Source: Timema cristinae (lineage: Eukaryota > Arthropoda > Insecta > Phasmatodea > Timematidae). Taken from it: a stretch of 64,000 bases of DNA. Below are positions 21,476-32,760 of this stretch, piece after piece. The position numbers were made by a program, and so were the translations under genes. The DNA lies in assembly GCA_039000515.1 (NCBI GenBank), contig JBCFYV010001001.1, positions 17,062,687 to 17,126,686 on the forward strand, written 5' to 3'. Each line of letters begins with the position of its first letter. Position 1 is the first letter of the stretch. A model generated the notes under the pieces. It saw nothing but the letters and a program-made list of their open reading frames with translations, was not told the origin of the DNA and made no database searches.

Positions 21476-22154
21476 TATTTTTTTATGCAATTTGTGTACT
21501 TTTTAGTGTGTAGGTCTTGGGACTGTTGGCCAACAACTGTAGAAAAAAAGTGTATTATTATTTTTAACTAGTGTAGTACTGGATACTTTTGGCCTTGCCC
21601 CTAAGGGTCAGTCAGTCGTGAAAGAAATAACGTAGAATCTACCAATAGCACTTATTTAGGCCAGCTAACGAACCAGTAGCCAGGAGGCGGCAATCAAAAA
21701 TATATATCCCTTGGTCGTCAGTTTTCTAAAAAGTTCATAGCGTTCTACGAAGTTGGCAACACTTTTGCCTGGGCTGCTTTTATGAGCACGAGTGGAATGA
21801 GGAGAATGGGAAACGCGTGCGCTCCTAAAACACCGCTAACCGGGCGGGCGGACTGTCCGAGGCCCTGTTCACACGCCCGGGCGTTGGTAGCAAAAGCAAG
21901 CAGGTCATTGACCCCCTTTAGCCCTGGCTCACAAGAAAGACATCCATAAATATCGACTAGGGTGTTCAAGGAGACCAAAATAGATTCGTATACTGAACGA
22001 TTCAAAATAAAGTGCGTGTCGGGATTCCCATACCTTTATACCTTTGTTTCTGGAAGAAGGAACTTTCTTAAAATAAACTCTTTTTTTTGCAGTCAATATT
22101 AACGATATTTTAATTTATTTTTTTGTGTTATTTCATACGAAATGGCATTATACA
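21476..22154. other. unassigned DNA with a GC-rich patch
   Basis: A GC-rich stretch at 21765..21930 (gaccgggcgggcgg-like) carries a minus-strand frame of 86 codons from 22005 to 21745 (core QGLGQSARPVSGVLGAHAF). I do not recognise it; it may be part of a dispersed repeat or an exon. Confidence 0.3.
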
Positions 22155-22290
22155 TGAAGTGTGACAGTTACAGATCACATAACTTTACGTTTGAAAGTGG
22201 TTTTAATAACTTTTTTTAACTGACGATAAAAGTTCTTTTCTATTTAAATGGGACTATATCGTGTCTAATTTCACTTCTGGTCTACATAAA
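22155..22290 (-). mobile_element. repeat M2, partial
   Basis: gtgacagttacagatcacat, then gtttgaaagtggttttaata and aactgacgataaaagttctt follow the M2 order seen at 41224 and 54535. Confidence 0.6.
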
Positions 22291-22384
22291 ATATTCTTTC
22301 CACCAAGTAATCGGAGCTTGCTTATTTTCAAGCTTATTCGATTAGAATATTATTTTTAGCCAAGTAAAGTCTTTGATATTTCCT

Positions 22385-22638
22385 GCCTCAGTGACCGCAT
22401 GGTCTAAGGCGTCACTCTCGCAATAGGCTAGACTGCCGAAAACAGTGAAATCGGGTTTCAAATCGTGGTCGACCGTACTAAGGGTGGGTTTTATCTTAAA
22501 TAGTTTTCCACACTCCCTCCACGCAAGTACGGGTACACTTCCTCTAAAATTATTCCCTCCTATTCCATACCCCCATTAGAGTAATTAGTACAATTGCGTA
22601 AAACCTGATCAAGTAATAAGACGCGGCGATAAAAAAAA
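22385..22638 (+). repeat. SINE A
   Basis: Head (gcctcagtgaccgcatggtc), body (ccacactccctccacgcaag), tail (taataagacgcggcgataaa). Confidence 0.85.
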
Positions 22639-22688
22639 CTTCTATTATTCATCGTTTTGACATTTTAACTATGTTAATGGACCAGGTA

Positions 22689-22858
22689 TGGGAAAGATAT
22701 AATTTAGAGGAAATGTTGCTTGGAGTGAGAGTGTGAAACAATTAAAAAAAACGCTCTTTGTACATGCTGCTAAGAATCGAATCCAGACTTTTATATCATT
22801 GATAAACCTGACTAGATTAACATAACATTCAGTTCGCACGCCCAACGATGTGAGCAGA
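22689..22858 (-). repeat. SINE A, tail missing
   Basis: Body and head remain (aagaatcgaatccagactt, cacgcccaacgatgtgagc). It is in inverse orientation to the preceding copy. The minus-strand frame here (22669..23040) is incidental. Confidence 0.65.
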
Positions 22859-23171
22859 TAAATAACTAAGTGATAAATCAAATTGCGATTTTTTTTTTCC
22901 TTCGAAAATAGTTTCATTGAACTTTCTACGATTAACTTGATTAATTTGCTCAAATTTGAGTTGAAAAATATGTAGATACGCAAAAAAATCAAAAATGGAT
23001 TAGACTTAGAGATTTGCCTTGTTGGCCGCATACATCCCATACAATTTTGAAATGCCTGGCAATACGAATTACAAGTGAGACCATTTAATATTGAGATTTA
23101 GATGAATATGGAAACATGTCTGAACAATAAAACAACAAAATAGAAGGGTAGCTTTTACTTCTAGACCTGAG

Positions 23172-23462
23172 ACCTAGAGGTGACCTGGTGGTCTAGGTGT
23201 AAGGTGTCGGACTTCTGTGTTGGGGTCCGGGGTTCAATCCCCGGCACAGATTAACTGATTACCCAACCCTTCCTTCACCTCTGACAAGACGTGTATTAAT
23301 CACAACTTGTGAATGTGGGGAATGCCAAGCCTCCACCGTGGTTCGGATTCCACGTTAAACTGTAGGTCCTCCATTTCATCTTCCAATCACCCTACTACTA
23401 CACATTAGCGTAGGTGCGTATACCCGAACGGGTAGTAATACGCGGTGCTAATAATAATAATT
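23172..23462 (+). repeat. SINE B, full length
   Basis: Head ggtgacctggtggtctaggt, B box ggggttcaatccccgg, body ttaatcacaacttgtgaatg, tail gaacgggtagtaatacgcgg and (TAA)n. ttctagac occurs close to both ends (23160 and 23464), suggesting a target duplication partly displaced by filler. Confidence 0.9.
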
Positions 23463-23935
23463 ATTTCTAGACACAAAATAAGCTAAATATATAAAATGTA
23501 TTGGTTTATGTGTTACCAAGAAACTTAAAAAAGCTGAAACTCGACAAACGCACTTAAGGGCACCTTAAGCTGTGATACTCGGGGGAAATTAATTGATCAC
23601 ATTAAATATATTGCGAGCCCAATACCTCATACCACATAACCAAAAGTTTTTACTGTTGTGCGTATATATTAAATATTGTTTATTGTTATAGTCTAATGTT
23701 GACTATAGTGCTTATATGTTTTAATTTAAATGTATAACTAAAGAGAGGTTTTAAATTTAAATACATATAAAAACTTCGGCATATTCAAAATGGAGGCCGC
23801 TAACTCAACCTTGGAAAAGCTTTGCTGCTAGTAGTTAATTTAACTCTCCTATTACATCATATAAGCAAGATTATAGTAGTTAAACCTTTCTGTCATCCTT
23901 GACACTACGATGATAGGGATTGTAGTGGTATTACA
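23463..23935. other. unassigned AT-rich DNA
   Basis: No repeat or frame identified. Confidence 0.4.
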
Positions 23936-24612
23936 TTAGGATTTGGTTAGTTCGAAATTGGTTAGTCTGAAAAAATTGCATAATTTGAACCCAACATTAT
24001 TCCCCGTGAAATTTATATTTAAATCAATGGTGAGAAGAAACATTTAATTAGAATTTTAGAAGGAAATATTTGAATTATCTGAAGCCTATATTTTTTCAAT
24101 TTTGTACTCATTTCAAACCTAACTTAACGATATTTATTAAATCACCCCATATCATGAAAATGTCAAAGTTGTAGTTAGCCTATTGTCAATAGTAAAATGC
24201 AAAAGCAGCGAGGGGGTTGCCTAATACAGGGGATGTGTTGGCTTGGCTTTCATCAATTCTGATTTAAGTTTCCAATTTTCGTGTGATAATTTTTCCCAAA
24301 GTTTTTTCTATTTTGTGTTTGAAATGTTACTTGTTGTTTTGTGTATGTGTGTTTTACATAGTATATATAAAATTTGTGTGATTATATGTAATATATTTTA
24401 AGGTTATTGATTTATTGTGTCATATGTGTTTTATATAGCAGAACTTAAATAAAATGTGTGTGTTTATATGTAGCATATTTTAAGGTTATTGATTTATTGT
24501 GTGCCAGTATCCTAAATACTCATGAAAATGGTTGGTTAGAATTTTGGATAGCTCGAAATTGTTGAGATATTTTTTGGACCTCGAACTAAAAAAGTTACAC
24601 TGTATTTGTTTG
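23936..24612. mobile_element. possible pogo/Tigger-like non-autonomous remnant
   Basis: The right end reads as the complement of ACAGTGTAACTTTTTTAGTT followed by CGAGGTCC (24575..24603); the left side holds ttggttagttcgaaattggt. Ends with 'ACAGTGTAAC...TTCGA' wording are typical of pogo-like elements. Inside, 24373..24429 and 24447..24506 are a direct duplication (attttaaggttattgattta). No transposase frame; left end not precisely located. Confidence 0.4.
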
Positions 24613-24874
24613 GAATGTATCAAAGTCCCTTTTACTGTGCTACTTTTATATTTGCTCATGTTAATAAATTGGTATCTGATTGTTTTCTACGTAAAAACTT
24701 ACATCTTAGCGCAGGGCCTTAACCGGGTATATTCATACCCAAATTTGAGACTCAATCTCAGAAGAGTAAAAATCACACTACTTGTAGCTAAACCCTGATT
24801 TCCATAGGAAGCCATTTTAGAAAATAAATGTATTTTGTGACCAAAATTTTACTATATTATTGTTAATTTACGTG

Positions 24875-25062
24875 GATCGATAATGTGCATCAAATGTCAG
24901 TTGAAGATCACATGACTTGTGTGAATACGTGAAAGTAGATCTTTTATAACTGTCACTTTCTAAGAAAATCTGGCTATAACTTAGCTTGTGTATCCTAAAA
25001 TAAATATGATAAAATCTTTGTGATTTTATTTCAGCAGTTATGTTACTAGCTATCATGTGATT
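24875..25062 (-). mobile_element. repeat M2
   Basis: gtcagttgaagatcacatga, acttgtgtgaatacgtgaaa and gtagatcttttataac follow the M2 order; the second half is looser. Confidence 0.55.
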
Positions 25063-25065
25063 TTC

Positions 25066-25310
25066 TGGTCGCATGGTCTAAGTGTTCACTCTCGTGTTAG
25101 ACTAGACTTCCGATGACATATATATAGGGGTTCAAATCCCAGTTGGGTGTACTAAGGGTGGTTTTTACCAAATGTTTTTCCATTCTCCCTTCTCGTAAAT
25201 ATGGGTACATTTCCTCTAAACTCAACATTATTCACCCCTACCTCACTAAGAGTAATTATTACATATGCGTATAACATGAACAGGTATTAAGACGTGGTTC
25301 TAAAAATAAA
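25066..25310 (+). repeat. SINE A
   Basis: Head (ggtcgcatggtctaagtgtt), B box ggggttcaaatcccagttgg, body and tail (ggtattaagacgtggttcta). Confidence 0.85.
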
Positions 25311-25734
25311 AATAGACCTAAATACAAAATGTTCCTAGCTATTCATATGTAGAGTAGAACCAAGATATTTTTAATATCACTGGTGGACAGTCTGGAGAAA
25401 CGGGGTGTGGGTTCTGTAATCGTAAAAGGGTTAAGAACCCCAGCCTTAGTGGGTAGATATTTGATCACTCACAAAACTGTTCAAATGAATGTTTTAGTGA
25501 TCAGAGAAAAATGTTACGCTTAGCCGGATAGAAATTCATTAAAAAACATGTTTAGAAACATAAAACAAAGTCGACTTTATCTCTCAAACGTGAAAGTTGC
25601 ATAGCTCAAGGGTCAGTGTATGAATACATCATGGAAGATTTAGTAGATTATTGAGTTAACAAAGTTTACCAGCTTGCAGCTGTCTCTAAAATTAAAATAA
25701 ACCCCAAATTGGTTGACGTTCCCTATTTTTTTAA
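25311..25734. other. unassigned DNA
   Basis: No repeat or convincing frame identified. Confidence 0.4.
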
Positions 25735-26239
25735 TCACCACGTCTTTCTACCTGTTAAGGGGTCCGGGGCTCAATTCTCGGTCTCGGCACGGATTTATCT
25801 GATTACCAAACCCTTCCTCCACCTCTGACAAGACGTGTATTAATCACAACTTGTGAATGTAGGGAATGCCAGGCCTCTACCGTGGTTCGGATTCCACGTT
25901 AAACTGTAGGTCCTCCATTTTATCTCACAATCACCCTACCATTACACATTAGCGTAAGTGCGTGTAACCTGAACGGGTAGTAAGATGCGGTGCTAATAAT
26001 AATAATACCTGTTAAGGTTATACGCATGTATGATCAATTACTCTAATGGATAGGGATGAGCAAGGAAGCATTTTAGAGGTAATTTAACAGCATTTGCGTG
26101 GAAGGAGATTGGGAAACATTTGAGGAAAAAACACCTTCAGTAGACCCAACCAGTATTGGAACCCCAATCTCCACGTCGTCAGCAGGCCAGTCTAACACAA
26201 GAAAGACGCCTTAATATCATTCGGCCACTGAAGCGGGTT
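25735..26239 (-). repeat. SINE A split by a SINE B insertion
   Basis: The A tail occupies 25735..25760 and the rest of A resumes at 26018 (ttatacgcatgtatgatcaa) through to its head (ccactgaagcgggt). The break coincides exactly with the target duplication of the inserted B copy. Confidence 0.9.
25761..26006 (+). repeat. SINE B, 5'-truncated, nested in SINE A, 11-bp TSD
   Basis: Begins within the B box region (ggtccggggctcaattctcg), so ~50 bp of the head are missing; ends in gctaataataataat. Direct repeats acctgttaagg lie at 25750..25760 and 26007..26017. Truncation at the 5' end with intact duplication fits incomplete target-primed reverse transcription. Confidence 0.95.
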
Positions 26240-27379
26240 CCACGTTTAAGGAATGCCAAATTTGTTAATATAAGAGAGAGTGGTTGATTAGTCATTAGTT
26301 GTCTGTGACTTCTCTGATTGCGTGTAAAGAAGTTGAGACTCGGCCCAGAATCCCCTGCCCCTTTCCCCTCTTAACTTTTCCCCCTCAGAGAGTGCAAATA
26401 GTCACACAATGGTAAGGGCGATGGGGGGAGGGGGGAGCGAGTGACCACCCACCAGTGTGTGTTTACCTGTCAAAAGTAATACGTTGTTGGCAAGTTTCCT
26501 GGCACTGTGGGATATCATTGCGGAGTAAGGCGCCACGACGTGTGTTGTTGACGCCAGGGGAGATGAGGTGAGACCGTGGCGCGTCAGACCACTTACAACG
26601 TGACACAGATAACGAAACAAACGCAAGTCATAGAAACGATGGCACAGTGAAAAGCCAGAACGTATTCGAATAGAATATATTACGAAATAAAATTCATTAG
26701 TTATTTGCTACTTTACGTTCAAACAACTTATTGATGGTATCATTTAAGAGGGAAAATAAGAAAAGGATTAATAATATTAACTTTAACAACTGTTTTAGCA
26801 ATATTGTAAAAATGATATAGTTGTTAATTTTTACCCCGTTATTAAACATACTTAGAGATAGAGCCACAAAGCTTCCCTGTAAAATTATTAAATTCATTAT
26901 TTATGTGAAAAGGTACATAACACAGTTTGGAGGGGTTAGGGGACAGATTGAATGTCTACTTGGTTATTACATGGAGGAACGAGAAGGTAAAAAAGGTTGG
27001 AAAAGGCGTTACGTGGTTAATGGATGAGCCCCACACCGGAGTTAACTTTGTGCATCTTGGTCAGGATTGAGCCCATGGTTGTTTTTTTTAGGTCAGAGTC
27101 AAGTACACGACCCATGCAAGATCTTAAGTTACATAAAATGGTTGCAAGAATGGGACGTTAAACAATCTGATTCTGGAATTGACGAGATGGGAGCTGCAAA
27201 AGTAGGTATACTCATTAGACCACTTAAATTGTGCAACACTTTTATTATTACCTTTGCACAGAATGTAAAGAGAAACATGCACAATTAAATTTAAGAAAAT
27301 AATTTTTGTTCAAATAATTACGTATCAAAAATATATTTGTACTTTATTTTTTGTTCCTGTGCCGTGATGACATCACTAA
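26240..27379. other. unassigned DNA
   Basis: 26340..26640 is GC-rich with a G run (26421..26437); the minus-strand frame there (26402..26626) and frames at 26821..27027 and 27067..27288 have no recognisable domains. No dispersed repeat identified. Confidence 0.35.
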
Positions 27380-27880
27380 AACGCTCAATGCATGTGTGTT
27401 ACCCTCTTTAGTTTGATCGTTCGTGGGAAGAATGTTTTCAGCATTAAGAGCGTTCATCATAGCAGGACCAAATCAGTTCTCGATTTACATCTGTGTTTGT
27501 GTGCGAGTGCGCGAGGTATCAGGAAAAGAAAAGAACTACGATATGTCAGGAATGTGTGCAGTGCATTCGTATTTGAAGAATTAGGCCTACTCAAAATTTT
27601 CTGCGGTGACGATGGTGGATAAAGCGACAAAGTTGTGTGTTAATATCCAGAGTATGTCCCTAGATTTGTGCACATTTCTTCTGTGTGAAGACATTCCAAA
27701 ATGGTCAAAAATGGCCTTTACAATGTAGTTTTTTTTTAAATCCAAGTACCACTTAATATTTCAACAATGTTCTGTACAAGGAACTTCTATCTCCATTAAT
27801 GTTTAATCAGAAATGACCAAGTTACAAAAGTGTCGGTGTAAAGTTACGATTTCTATCCGAATGTATCACAGAGCTGATGG
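27380..27880 (+). repeat. repeat R3
   Basis: Reverse-complement partner of 39040..39690: both contain gaatgtgtgcagtgcattcg or its relative, gcgttcatcatag, attccaaaatgg and attaatgttt(a)atcagaaatga blocks in the same order. In both, one frame reads RAFII..P.QF and then M(S/P).MCAVHSY. No intact protein in either copy. Confidence 0.65.
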
Positions 27881-28312
27881 TTTAGACTGATTTTCTGCTT
27901 TTGATCACGAGGCAATATTGAATGATGTTTGTCAGCTGCTTAGAGGCAGTAAATTAGGTGTTTTTTTTATAATCTATTAATATAATTTTGGAGGGAGATT
28001 TACGATCTTACATCTTTATTTGCACCAGCATAGTAAACCTCGACCTTGAGTAACTATTAAGAGATATTTATGCGCACAAGATGTGACCGATTAACAGCAA
28101 CGATGAATGGTCTTTCTACTCATCAAGAACTTATCTACCCTTCAGATAAAGCCACATTTATTATGAATCGAAAGGTGAGATATTTTAAAACCTCACCAAT
28201 CACAAGACACACACGCATGGCCTTCCGCTGAATAGTTGGCGTGCACACTGAAAAGATTGTGCCAGTAGCTCAGCCGAGAGGCCATCATTGGAAACCGCCG
28301 AGTAAGGAGGGA
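27881..28312. other. unassigned DNA
   Basis: A weak tRNA-like motif (gccagtagctcagccgagag at 28262) has no B box partner. Nothing else recognised. Confidence 0.4.
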
Positions 28313-28455
28313 ACGAAATATATGGTAACAGTCTTTTTTTTTAAATTTTTATATCTAAAAACATTTTTTGACCAAAATTAATCAAAATATTTCACCAGTA
28401 GAAACAGAGAATTTAATTTTCTTTACATAGTGATATCAACAGTTCTTGACTTTAT
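28313..28455. mobile_element. foldback element M1, left half
   Basis: gtaaggagggaacgaaatat through ttgaccaaaattaatcaaaa to tgatatcaacagttcttgac. The right half is absent; SINE B starts where the centre of M1 should be. Confidence 0.7.
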
Positions 28456-28737
28456 GTCAGTGACCTGGCGGTCTAGGGGTAAGGTATCAGACCTCTGTGT
28501 TAGGGGTCCGGGGTTCAATCCTCGGTACCGGCACAGATTTATCTGATTACCAAACCCTTCCTTCACCTCTGACAAGATGTGTATTAATCACAACTTGTGA
28601 ATGTGAGGAATGCCAGGCTCCACCGTGGTTCGGATTCCACGTTTAAACTGTAGGTCCTCCATTTCATCTCACAATCACCCTACCATTTCACATTAGCGTA
28701 ATTACTTATAACCCGAACGGGTAGTAAGATGCGGAGC

Positions 28738-28772
<35 letters not shown>
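28456..28772 (+). repeat. SINE B in M1
   Basis: Full B from tgacctggcggtctaggggt to an unusually long (TAA)11 tail. No clear target duplication, consistent with loss of the M1 right half on insertion or later. Confidence 0.9.
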
Positions 28773-28774
<2 letters not shown>

Positions 28775-28811
28775 CACTCGGAAAACAATCTTCAGCCAGT
28801 AGTACGACTAA

Positions 28812-29067
28812 CCCGCATTGGTGGCCGCGTGGTGTAACGCGCTTTGCTTGCAGAAGAAAATACTACCAATGACGGGGAGATCGATGTTTGAATCTCGGTC
28901 GTGTGTATCGAGGATGGTTTTCCAATGTGGTTTTCCACTCTCCCTTCAATCAAATGCGGGTTCACTTCCTTTAAATATAATCTTTCTAATCCCTAAAATA
29001 ATCAGCGTAATTAGTACAAAGGCATATAACCCGAACGGATAGTAAGTCACGGCGAAGAAAAAAAAAA
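28812..29067 (+). repeat. SINE A
   Basis: Head (cgcattggtggccgcgtggt), B box tgtttgaatctcggtcgtgt, body and tail (gaacggatagtaagtcacgg) with poly(A). Confidence 0.85.
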
Positions 29068-29624
29068 GTAGAGCGACTATTTCTCATATGTTTTTCATTT
29101 GGTTATTCTAGGTTGGAGTATAATTTTATAAGAGTCCAAGGGTAACCAAACGTGTAACTAAAGATAGCTGAATTTATCTACCGGTTTTACATAATCAAGT
29201 TACTGAGTTTTATGACAGGTAAATTTCACGCTTGAAACATTTAAATATATTATAATGGCAAGTTTTATAAGGTGGTCGCTAATTTGTTTTCAAAGAGACA
29301 CAGTAATTTTATTACTAGCCAAGGAAAGTCACCTTGACCATAAAGGTTACATTGGATTAAATAAAAAAATAGAGTGTAAAAAAAAAGGAGTGCGTGGTGG
29401 ATCAATAAATACAAAAATATTATGTTCCAATTAAAAGCTACAACTCCAAGTTGGGAGGGAAAATGACGCAACGGAATCGTTGGTTGAACTTTTGGTTAAT
29501 TACCTTTGGCATTTTCCCCGTCATCTCTCGGCCAAATTCTGAGTCACAGAGTACAAAGAGAATGTTGCCGGAATGGTCTTGGCAAACTGTCCCACCGTGT
29601 TTTGTAGATATTTATTACCCTCTT
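29068..29624. other. unassigned DNA with one open frame
   Basis: A plus-strand frame runs from 29451 into SINE A (29451..29786). Its unique part before 29625 contains SRPNSESQSTKRMLPEWSW. No family recognised; the 3' part is SINE-derived. Confidence 0.3.
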
Positions 29625-29955
29625 TGGGAGTCCAAGCAGTCTGAAGCGTTACACTTGTACTTGGTCACCGATGACAGGGGAGGCAGTCTAGGGGTGAGGT
29701 GTCATACTTCTGTGCTGGGGGTCCGGGGTTCAATCCTCGTCCCGGCACAGATTTATCCGATTTCCAAACCCTTCCTCCACCCCTGACAAGACGTGTATTA
29801 ATCACAACTTGGGAATGTGTGGAATGCCAGGCGTCCACCGTGGTTCGGATCCCACGCTAAACTGTAGGTCCTCTATTTCATCTCACAACCACCCTACCAT
29901 TACAGATTAACGTAAGTGCGTATAACCCGATAACCCGAACGGTTAGTAAGACGGC

Positions 29956-29994
<39 letters not shown>

Positions 29995-30140
29995 TACAGG
30001 GGAGGTTGATACTAAAGTCCTGCGCCGATGGGTGGTTTTATAGTGTGATTTTCCCATCCTCTCTCCAATACAATATATTTTCTTTAAAGTCTTTTATTTG
30101 TATCTCTTTAGAAGAAACTGTGCGTATGTGTGTAATAAAG
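29625..30140 (+). repeat. SINE A split by SINE B
   Basis: A head at 29625..29683 (tccaagcagtctgaagcgtt ... accgatgacagggga), A body resuming at 30006 (ttgatactaaagtcc, tttcccatcctctctcc). Tail degraded. Confidence 0.75.
29684..29995 (+). repeat. SINE B, nested in SINE A, 10-bp TSD
   Basis: Direct repeats acaggggagg at 29674..29683 and 29996..30005. The B head starts at cagtctaggggtgaggtg (first ~12 bp missing). Near the tail there is a short internal duplication (ataacccg twice), followed by a ~13-unit (TAA)n. Confidence 0.9.
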
Positions 30141-30554
30141 TTAAATGTTAAAATGTGTTTGTATTTTTTTTTAACTACCTGAATCCTACTAAAGATAGCC
30201 TCTTACCTGCTGGACTAAACAAGGTCACAACTCCCTCCCCCCCTTGTCCGGACCTGATTAATGGATGTGTTTGTTTGGCTCGGCGTGTATGTACAAGTGT
30301 TGGTGATTGTTTGTGCTCGTAGGTTTCACAAGGTCGAGACGCACCTTATACATAGTTGGATACTTGGTGCAAAGTGACTTCTCTTTTTACTTACCTTAAT
30401 TACCATTCCCCGCTGCTTTCATTGTGAGATTTTCCTCCCCTTTTTTGCTATGTCAAAGATATATATATATATATATACATTATCGTTGATAGCGACCAGA
30501 GACGATGATCATGAGGCATTAAAAGTATAAATATCAAACTCATTTAATCCAGTT
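30141..30554. other. unassigned DNA
   Basis: Contains a C-rich run (30230..30245) and a (TA)9 tract (30459..30476). No gene or known repeat. Confidence 0.4.
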
Positions 30555-30762
30555 TACCCTAACGAAAGGTCACCGGTTCGAATCACAGTCGAATAAACCG
30601 ATATTTTTTCTACCAAATAGTTTTCTACACTTCCTTCATGAAAATGCAGGAACATCTCTTCTGAGTTATCTCTTTCTCGTCACTGAAATATTAGCGTAAT
30701 TCATATATAAATATATATGTGCTTATATCATGAACAAGTTGTGGTTAAACGTTATGAAAAAA
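30555..30762 (+). repeat. SINE A, strongly diverged
   Basis: B box (ccggttcgaatcacagtcga), body (ttttctacacttccttcatg) and a weak tail (atcatgaacaagttgtggtt). Confidence 0.55.
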
Positions 30763-30812
30763 GTATAAAAAGTTAAGCATGGTTGTGTACCAACTTTAAT
30801 CGTGCTGCTATC

Positions 30813-31055
30813 CGATTTGGTGGCTTCACGGCCTAAAGCGTCACTCTCGCAGTAGACTAGATTGCCAATGACGGAGAGATCGAGGTTCGAGTCTCGGTCT
30901 GGTGTGAGGAGGTTATTTACAAAATCGTTTTTCCCTCGTTCTCTCCACTCAAATGCGGGTACACTTCCTCAAAATATAACCTCTCATACCTAAAATCATT
31001 AGCGTAATTAGTACATAAGCTTGTAACCCGAATGGGTTGTAAGACATGGTGCTAA
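30813..31055 (+). repeat. SINE A
   Basis: Head (tttggtggcttcacggccta), B box gaggttcgagtctcggtctg, body, tail (gaatgggttgtaagacatgg). Confidence 0.85.
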
Positions 31056-31274
31056 TATATAACAACACGATTATATATATAAAATGGTGTTGTTAACGGT
31101 TCATATACACACAGCGTTTTGCATACTAATTAAAACCTTGCCCTTCATAACACCAAGAGTTACGTTTGGAATAACATCTACTCTATATTATATTAAAGAG
31201 CCTGAAGATCGTGTTAAATGTACCAAAAGTAGTACCATGAGTTTTATAAACCATCAGGGCTATCTATACGCTTC

Positions 31275-31405
31275 CTAATTACGCAAATGGGGTAGTTTTA
31301 AGACAGTTTTTGTAAGAGATGTTCCTGCAACCGTATCAAGTGGAAAACTATTCAGTGAAAACCACCTTCAATAAACCCACACCTCCTCACCATCAGCACA
31401 CTAAA
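31275..31405 (-). repeat. SINE A, partial
   Basis: Body only: aagtggaaaactattcagtg and aaaccaccttcaataaaccc. Confidence 0.6.
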
Positions 31406-31631
31406 CTCGTTGAGTCTTTTTCTCGAAATTCTATTTTCCAAAGAGGTATAGAGCCCCCCTCCCCCCTGGAATTTGATTGAAGCGGGGGTCAATGCAAACG
31501 TATCAACACTTTTATTGGCTAAAGGAATAATAATCAAATGTTCTAGAATATCCTCCCTAGAATAATTATCTTTCCACACCCGCCCTCTTATGTATGTCTT
31601 TATTTGCGGGATCTTATTTATTTGTATTTGT

Positions 31632-31882
31632 TTAGGCACCACCACGTATTACTACCCGTTCAGATTATACGCTTATACACTAATTTACGCTATTGGTTTT
31701 AGGGATTAAGTAGGTTATATTTAGAGAACGTGTATTCGCATTTGCGTGAAGAGAGACTGGAATAAAACATTTTGGAAAACCACTCTCAGTACACCCGACT
31801 GATATTAGTACCTTTATCTCCCAGTCATCGGCAGTCTGGTCTACTGTGAGAGTAGCGCCTAAGACCATGCGGCCACAGAAGC
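31632..31882 (-). repeat. SINE A
   Basis: Tail (ggcaccaccacgtattacta) to head (accatgcggccacagaagct). Confidence 0.85.
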
Positions 31883-31914
31883 TGTTATCTTATTTATTAA
31901 AAAATGACAATTGC

Positions 31915-32000
31915 AGATAATAACATGACTTCCCGTTATAATATATGAAAGTAGTTTTAGTAACTTTTATTAGCTGTCATATATTTGTTCCTAACATGTC
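31915..32000 (-). mobile_element. repeat M2, partial
   Basis: gcagataataacatgacttc and atgaaagtagttttagtaac follow the M2 order. Confidence 0.55.
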
Positions 32001-32508
32001 CTAAAGACAATCATATAATATCGTTATGTTGAAACAATCTCGACAAACATTTGAGTTGATAACGTTGTTTTAGCCATCGTATTGCAAGGCGGAGTCTGTT
32101 GTTGGTCAAGGCTACACGTGCCTCTAAGAGGTAAAACAAACATCACCCCCCTCACCCCTCCCGACGGACCAGTAGAAGCCCGCCTACGTAAAACAACACC
32201 GGCTCCTCAGTAGTCCGAACACAGCATACCATACCTTGACGGGCCTGCTACAGATCCCATTTGACTGCGTGGAGCAAGAGAGATTGTGGTATCGGAAGAA
32301 AAGAAAATATCGATACCATATTAGTGGAGAAATAAAACTTATCGATGGAATTAGATATCAGTATCAAAATATTAGCAGGAAATTTTATCCGAATATTATG
32401 GGATTTTTTCCTATACAAAAATGCTGGTGATTTTTTCCTTTATCCTCAGGTTATCATTTTTGTACTTTCTTGTAACCATAAACATTTTTTAAATTGCTGG
32501 TCTTTCTA

Positions 32509-32511
<3 letters not shown>
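32001..32511. other. unassigned DNA with a unit like the 69-bp array
   Basis: 32278..32345 contains gtatcggaagaaaagaaaat, atatcgatacc and aacttatcgatgg, wording shared with the minisatellite at 18765..19310. The plus-strand frame 32236..32430 over it is unrecognised. Confidence 0.4.

Positions 32512-32567
<56 letters not shown>
32512..32567. repeat. AAT microsatellite
   Basis: About 18 uninterrupted AAT units, the longest in the window. Confidence 0.95.
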
Positions 32568-32569
<2 letters not shown>

Positions 32570-32579
32570 CTTCATGGCA

Positions 32580-32760
32580 TCAACCCGCAAGTGGAGGCTA
32601 TACCAACTGAGAGGCGAATATAGTGCCAACATTTGCAGATACAGGGTGTCATGTAGTCAGCACAACGAAACCTTCGAGCGTTAATCTCAGTTTTTTAGAC
32701 TGGAGCCGCTAATTCTTTGATCAAAGTAGCTCCTCATTTGTCCTTACGGAGTTTGGAGGA
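32580..32760 (-). repeat. SINE C, 3' part
   Basis: Reverse complement of the C body: agtgccaacatttgcagata, gttaatctcagttttttaga and aagtagctcctcatttgtcc. Head missing. Confidence 0.7.
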
